Positions 6,058 through 8,131 of a DNA stretch of 8,131 nt are shown here, piece by piece. Source of the stretch: Planctomycetaceae bacterium (GTDB lineage Bacteria > Planctomycetota > Planctomycetia > Pirellulales > Thermoguttaceae); assembly GCA_031282385.1 (NCBI GenBank), contig JAITDV010000555.1, forward strand, positions 1 to 8,131, read 5' to 3'. Both the position numbers and the translations under genes were made by a program. How positions within the stretch are numbered: position 1 is the first letter of the stretch; every line of letters begins with the position of its first letter. Below the pieces are notes generated by a model, which was given only the letters and a program-made list of their open reading frames with translations, was not told the DNA's origin and did no database searches.

Positions 6058-6282
6058 GTGATTGTTGAAAAAGAAAACGGTAAGAAAGGAACAATTGAAA
6101 TTGCTGAAATTGCTGACGATAACAAAAATTATTTTTACCGGCGTTTGGCGATTCGTAATATTGAGATAGAGGAATTTAAAAAATTTATTGAAGTTACAGA
6201 GTTGCAAAAATACAATAAAAAACAAGGTTTTTTGCTGTTTTATGTTCAAATTTTAATCACGGTGTTTCAAATTGCACATTAA
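6058..6282 (+). CDS. Possible small hypothetical gene or gene remnant
   Basis: The frame encodes 74 residues from a GTG at 6058, with an in-frame stop directly before it and no ribosome binding site. The product was not recognised. Residues 1-58 are hydrophilic and protein-like (GTIEIAEIADDNK, RRLAIRNIEIEEFKKF), with alternating charged and hydrophobic residues. The last 18 are hydrophobic and look like run-off into non-coding sequence. The plus strand is purine-rich over this stretch, as coding strands often are, so the hydrophobic antisense frame is less likely to be real. It may be what is left of a gene whose 5' part was lost where repeat copy D now sits. A purely fortuitous ORF is also possible. 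Confidence 0.3.
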   Translation: MIVEKENGKKGTIEIAEIADDNKNYFYRRLAIRNIEIEEFKKFIEVTELQKYNKKQGFLLFYVQILITVFQIAH

Positions 6283-6515
6283 ATTTGTACAGATTGGTTT
6301 TAACTTTTTGTCAATGGGTAAAAAAATTTTTTTTTAATTTATGTTATTGATAAATAAGGATCCACAATTTATTTTTTGATAAGAGCTAAATTCTCAAATT
6401 TTTCTTATTGCGTTTAGCTCAATAATTTGCCTATATAATTCTCTTTACAAAATTTTTATATCATAACTAAAGGCACGATTACAAATTATAAAAAGATTCT
6501 AAAATTGCCGGTTCT
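6283..6515. other. Very AT-rich spacer upstream of the PEP-CTERM gene
   Basis: No gene was seen. The main structure is an 8-bp perfect inverted repeat, gagctaaa at 6383-6390 and tttagctc at 6413-6420, with a 22-base loop and no T-tract. Long A/T runs (for example 6318-6340) could be bent or easily melted DNA. Confidence 0.4.
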
Positions 6516-6531
6516 TGGCATGACTTGTGCG
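6516..6531 (+). promoter_or_regulatory. Putative sigma-54 (RpoN) promoter of the PEP-CTERM gene
   Basis: The sequence tggcatgacttgtgcg fits the -24/-12 consensus TGGCACG-N4-TTGCW at TGGCA, the following G, and TGC, with exactly the required spacing between GG and GC. It departs at the C6, first T12 and last W16 positions. PEP-CTERM genes in several proteobacteria are reported to be under RpoN with the PrsK/PrsR two-component pair, which makes the context plausible. The implied leader of about 200 nt is long. An enhancer-binding site was not identified. Confidence 0.4.
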
Positions 6532-6559
6532 ACATTACCAATGTCTTGAATGTGCGACA
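6526..6559. promoter_or_regulatory. Direct repeat tgtgcgaca flanking the palindrome gacattaccaatgtc
   Basis: tgtgcgaca occurs at 6526-6534 and 6551-6559. Between and overlapping them, gacatt (6531-6536) and aatgtc (6540-6545) form a perfect 6-bp palindrome with a 3-base centre. It overlaps the -12 element of the putative sigma-54 promoter and extends into its start region, an arrangement that would suit an operator. This is inference from symmetry only. Confidence 0.4.
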
Positions 6560-6597
6560 AATGAAGTGTAGGTTGCCGTGTGTTGCGGTAACTAAAT

Positions 6598-6621
6598 TGG
6601 ACAGTTCACACTTGAAATTTG
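6598..6621 (+). promoter_or_regulatory. Copy of the 24-bp upstream motif, ahead of the PEP-CTERM gene
   Basis: acagttcacacttgaaattt matches the outer end of repeat family 2 at about 19 of 24 positions over the full motif. It starts 146 bases before the PEP-CTERM start. In the binding-protein and DUF1559 genes the motif starts 138 and 123 bases before the start codon. No complete repeat 2 element surrounds it. Confidence 0.4.
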
Positions 6622-6731
6622 GTACTTTTTTAAGGTTTATCTATTGTTGCCGCTCTTATGTTGCCTGATATTAATGTGTGTCTGTTATAACCTTGATTGC
6701 TGCTGATTTTCAGAGCAATTTCAAATAATGA

Positions 6732-6736
6732 AAGGA
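6732..6736 (+). promoter_or_regulatory. Ribosome binding site of the PEP-CTERM gene
   Basis: aagga lies 7 nt before the ATG at 6744, the clearest Shine-Dalgarno sequence in the window. An ATG at 6728 in another frame just upstream is followed directly by this site and would give only a very short peptide. Confidence 0.7.
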
Positions 6737-6743
6737 AAATAAA

Positions 6744-7913
6744 ATGAAAACATTAAACTTTCAATCTTTTTGTGCGAGTTTTGCAATTACAATGACATGG
6801 GCGATTACTTTTGTTGGCGTAGCCGGAGCAGAGACAATTTATCTTGGCACCGGTACACCTGTAACAAGCGGACATAATAATACAAGTAAAAATGTTGCAG
6901 GAACAGTTACTGACGCTAATAAAGATGGCTATGCTGATGGACGAGGCGGCGCATCGGGTATCTATGAAGATGTAACAAATACCCGCGATGCTTATTGGCA
7001 TGCTACATACACCGACGTATTCAAAAACGAATACAAAAAATACATGCAGGGTAATGAATCAGAAGTCAACGCACGCCGATCAGCAGTAGAATATGTATTG
7101 AGTCAAAACGGCAATAAAGCTTACAATTATACTGATGGCTGGACAACTCATTCGCCGTCCGGAAATTACAAAGGTTCAACAGGATCAAAAGCAGCAGGTA
7201 CAGTTTATGGAAGTACATCTGATCTTTTGGCGCCAAACGGAATTGGAATGACAGCAGGAGGTCTCTCAAATTTTTCAGTCAACGGCGCCGGTGTAATCAC
7301 AACTTACGGCGGCGGTTATTTTGATGAAGCCGGTCAATACACATACAACCCCGATAACTCTATCTCCTACATCGGACATGATGATTTCGAGACAATAGGT
7401 TTTATGCCGGTACAATCTGGTATAGTTGCGTTTTCAACCGGATTCACTAGTGATTCTACAACACAAGAATTCAATTATATCAATGGAACGTTTTCGGTTT
7501 TAGGTGAGTTGCTTGGAATTTATCTCAACGGTGTACTTTTAGATGCAAGTCAATATTTTTTAAGCGACGACATGATCAATTCAGGTTACGACTATGCAGG
7601 TTTGTATAATTTTGAACTTGATCTCAGCACTGTTGAAGATTTGCTTGTCAGCGGCAACAATAACATTTCGTTCATGGTACTTGGCATTCCACATAGCTAC
7701 ACAGAAACAGACAGTTATTTGTACAACGAAAGCATGGCATTTATCAACTTGTCGGCTGATATTTATCAAAACACACAGTCAATTATTACACAATCAAATA
7801 CAGAACCGGCAACAACTCCAGAACCGGCAACTTTATTGATTTTCGGAATTGGACTTGTCGGGCTTGGTTTGAGAAAGAGGTTAATGGATAAAAAATCAGC
7901 TTATGCCAAATAG
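6744..7913 (+). CDS. PEP-CTERM sorted secreted/surface protein
   Basis: The product is 389 residues. Residues 1-29 form a Sec signal peptide with probable cleavage after AGA (Ala29). The C-terminus carries the sorting signal: PEPATLL beginning at 359, a hydrophobic helix (364-376) and RKR at 377-379. This signal is recognised by an exosortase (EpsH/XrtA type) in the inner membrane and linked to exopolysaccharide or surface assembly. Ten further residues follow the RKR, a longer tail than usual. The body is rich in Gly, Asn, Thr, Ser and Tyr and has no enzyme motif that I recognise. DANKDGYAD at 57-65 has the D-x-N-x-D-G spacing of an EF-hand/dockerin-like calcium loop. Most of the remainder looks like beta-structure of an extracellular adhesin or matrix protein. 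The gene has a good ribosome binding site and a putative sigma-54 promoter upstream. No exosortase is encoded in the window, so it must be elsewhere. Confidence 0.9.
   Translation: MKTLNFQSFCASFAITMTWAITFVGVAGAETIYLGTGTPVTSGHNNTSKNVAGTVTDANKDGYADGRGGASGIYEDVTNTRDAYWHATYTDVFKNEYKKYMQGNESEVNARRSAVEYVLSQNGNKAYNYTDGWTTHSPSGNYKGSTGSKAAGTVYGSTSDLLAPNGIGMTAGGLSNFSVNGAGVITTYGGGYFDEAGQYTYNPDNSISYIGHDDFETIGFMPVQSGIVAFSTGFTSDSTTQEFNYINGTFSVLGELLGIYLNGVLLDASQYFLSDDMINSGYDYAGLYNFELDLSTVEDLLVSGNNNISFMVLGIPHSYTETDSYLYNESMAFINLSADIYQNTQSIITQSNTEPATTPEPATLLIFGIGLVGLGLRKRLMDKKSAYAK
7801..7836 (+). repeat. 18-bp tandem duplication creating EPATTPEPAT in the PEP-CTERM region
   Basis: cagaaccggcaac occurs at 7801 and again at 7819, an 18-bp period equal to six codons. 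The second copy provides the functional PEP motif and the first gives a near-copy (TEP). The duplication lengthens the linker before the sorting helix. Confidence 0.7.
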
Positions 7914-7939
7914 AATTGGACGAATTGAACCGGTTATCT

Positions 7940-7963
7940 GAACCTGTTCACAGTTTAAATTTT
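7940..7963 (+). promoter_or_regulatory. Copy of the 24-bp upstream motif after the PEP-CTERM gene
   Basis: cctgttcacagtttaaattt resembles the outer end of repeat family 2 at about 19 of 24 positions over the full motif. It directly abuts the 83-bp foldback. Any gene it serves would lie beyond the window's right edge, so its role cannot be judged here. Confidence 0.3.
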
Positions 7964-8046
7964 ACATTTACCCTGTAAGAGTTTTCAATGAATAACCTCC
8001 AGTTTCAATGGGGGTTATTAATGGAAAATCCTTACAGGGTAAATGT
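7964..8046. repeat. 83-bp foldback element downstream of the PEP-CTERM gene
   Basis: The outer arms acatttaccctgtaag (7964-7979) and their exact complement (8031-8046) are perfect over 16 bp. The pairing continues inward with a few mismatches through aataacctcc (7991-8000) and gggggttatt (8010-8019), leaving a 9-base loop. Nearly the whole sequence is one hairpin of about 37 bp. It begins 50 bases after the PEP-CTERM stop and could end or stabilise that transcript, though no T-tract follows. A small palindromic mobile element is an equally good reading. Confidence 0.8.
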
Positions 8047-8079
8047 TGTTATAGTTGCTATTGTTTGAGTATGTATATT

Positions 8080-8131
8080 AGACCTTTTCACTAACCTAAA
8101 AATACACCAACGCAACAAAAAAACTACAACG
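8080..8131 (+). repeat. Dispersed repeat family 1, copy E (left end, cut by window edge)
   Basis: The copy begins agaccttttcactaacct and continues through cacc(a)acgcaac to the window end. Its terminal 18 bases are closer to the mirror of the right ends (aaaaggtct with aggttagcg) than those of the other copies are. The orientation is the same as in copies A-D. Confidence 0.88.

Noticed and set aside
5989..6249. 86-residue hydrophobic minus-strand ORF
   Set aside because: It is antisense to the more protein-like 6058-6282 frame. Its Phe/Asn-rich composition is typical of the complement of an A-rich coding strand, and it has no ribosome binding site.
6661..6691. Possible sigma-70 promoter ttgcct...tataac before the PEP-CTERM gene
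   Set aside because: The spacer is 19 bases and the -35 is weak. In such AT-rich DNA this match is not informative.

Overview
The window looks like accessory or intergenic-rich DNA from an AT-rich member of the Planctomycetota. Three genes support this. One encodes a DUF1559 prepilin-like protein with FTLVELLVVIAIIGVLIALL at its N-terminus and the planctomycete H-X9-DG tail. One encodes a PEP-CTERM surface protein. One encodes a small lipoprotein of the Gly-rich, transthyretin-like type that this phylum carries in large numbers. The base composition is low for the phylum, so a reduced or host-associated lineage is possible, but that is only inference. No rRNA, tRNA, integrase, transposase or CRISPR array was recognised.

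Layout. 1-47 is the right end of a dispersed repeat (family 1, copy A). Nothing was recognised in 48-269. 270-710 (-) is a small lipoprotein gene. 804-1022 is repeat copy B. 1193-2350 (-) is the DUF1559 gene. 2371-3308 is a gene-poor stretch bounded by two inverted copies of a second repeat (family 2, about 102 bp); inside it are a doubtful ORF and repeat copy C (2867-3113). 3345-4508 (+) is a periplasmic binding lipoprotein of the iron-complex/cobalamin uptake type. 4762-5565 (+) is a short-chain dehydrogenase. 5566-6743 is again gene-poor, with a long inverted repeat, repeat copy D (5749-5967), a possible gene remnant and the leader of the next gene. 6744-7913 (+) is the PEP-CTERM protein. 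The window ends with an 83-bp foldback and the left end of repeat copy E (8080-8131).

The genes do not form one operon: two read leftwards, three read rightwards, and every pair is separated by long spacers carrying repeats. Four of the five encode exported or envelope proteins (two lipoproteins, a prepilin-like protein and a sorted surface protein), so the common theme is the cell envelope. No shared pathway is visible.

The most unusual content is the repeats. Family 1 occurs five times in 8.1 kb, always in the same orientation, with terminal inverted repeats, long foldback arms and an internal 27-bp module present 2, 3 and 2 times in the complete copies. The module region stays open in one reading frame in every complete copy. 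Separately, a roughly 24-bp motif with core GTTCAYACTTTRAATTT lies upstream of four genes in the same orientation relative to each gene; at two of them it forms the outer end of repeat family 2. A good match to a sigma-54 promoter precedes the PEP-CTERM gene.
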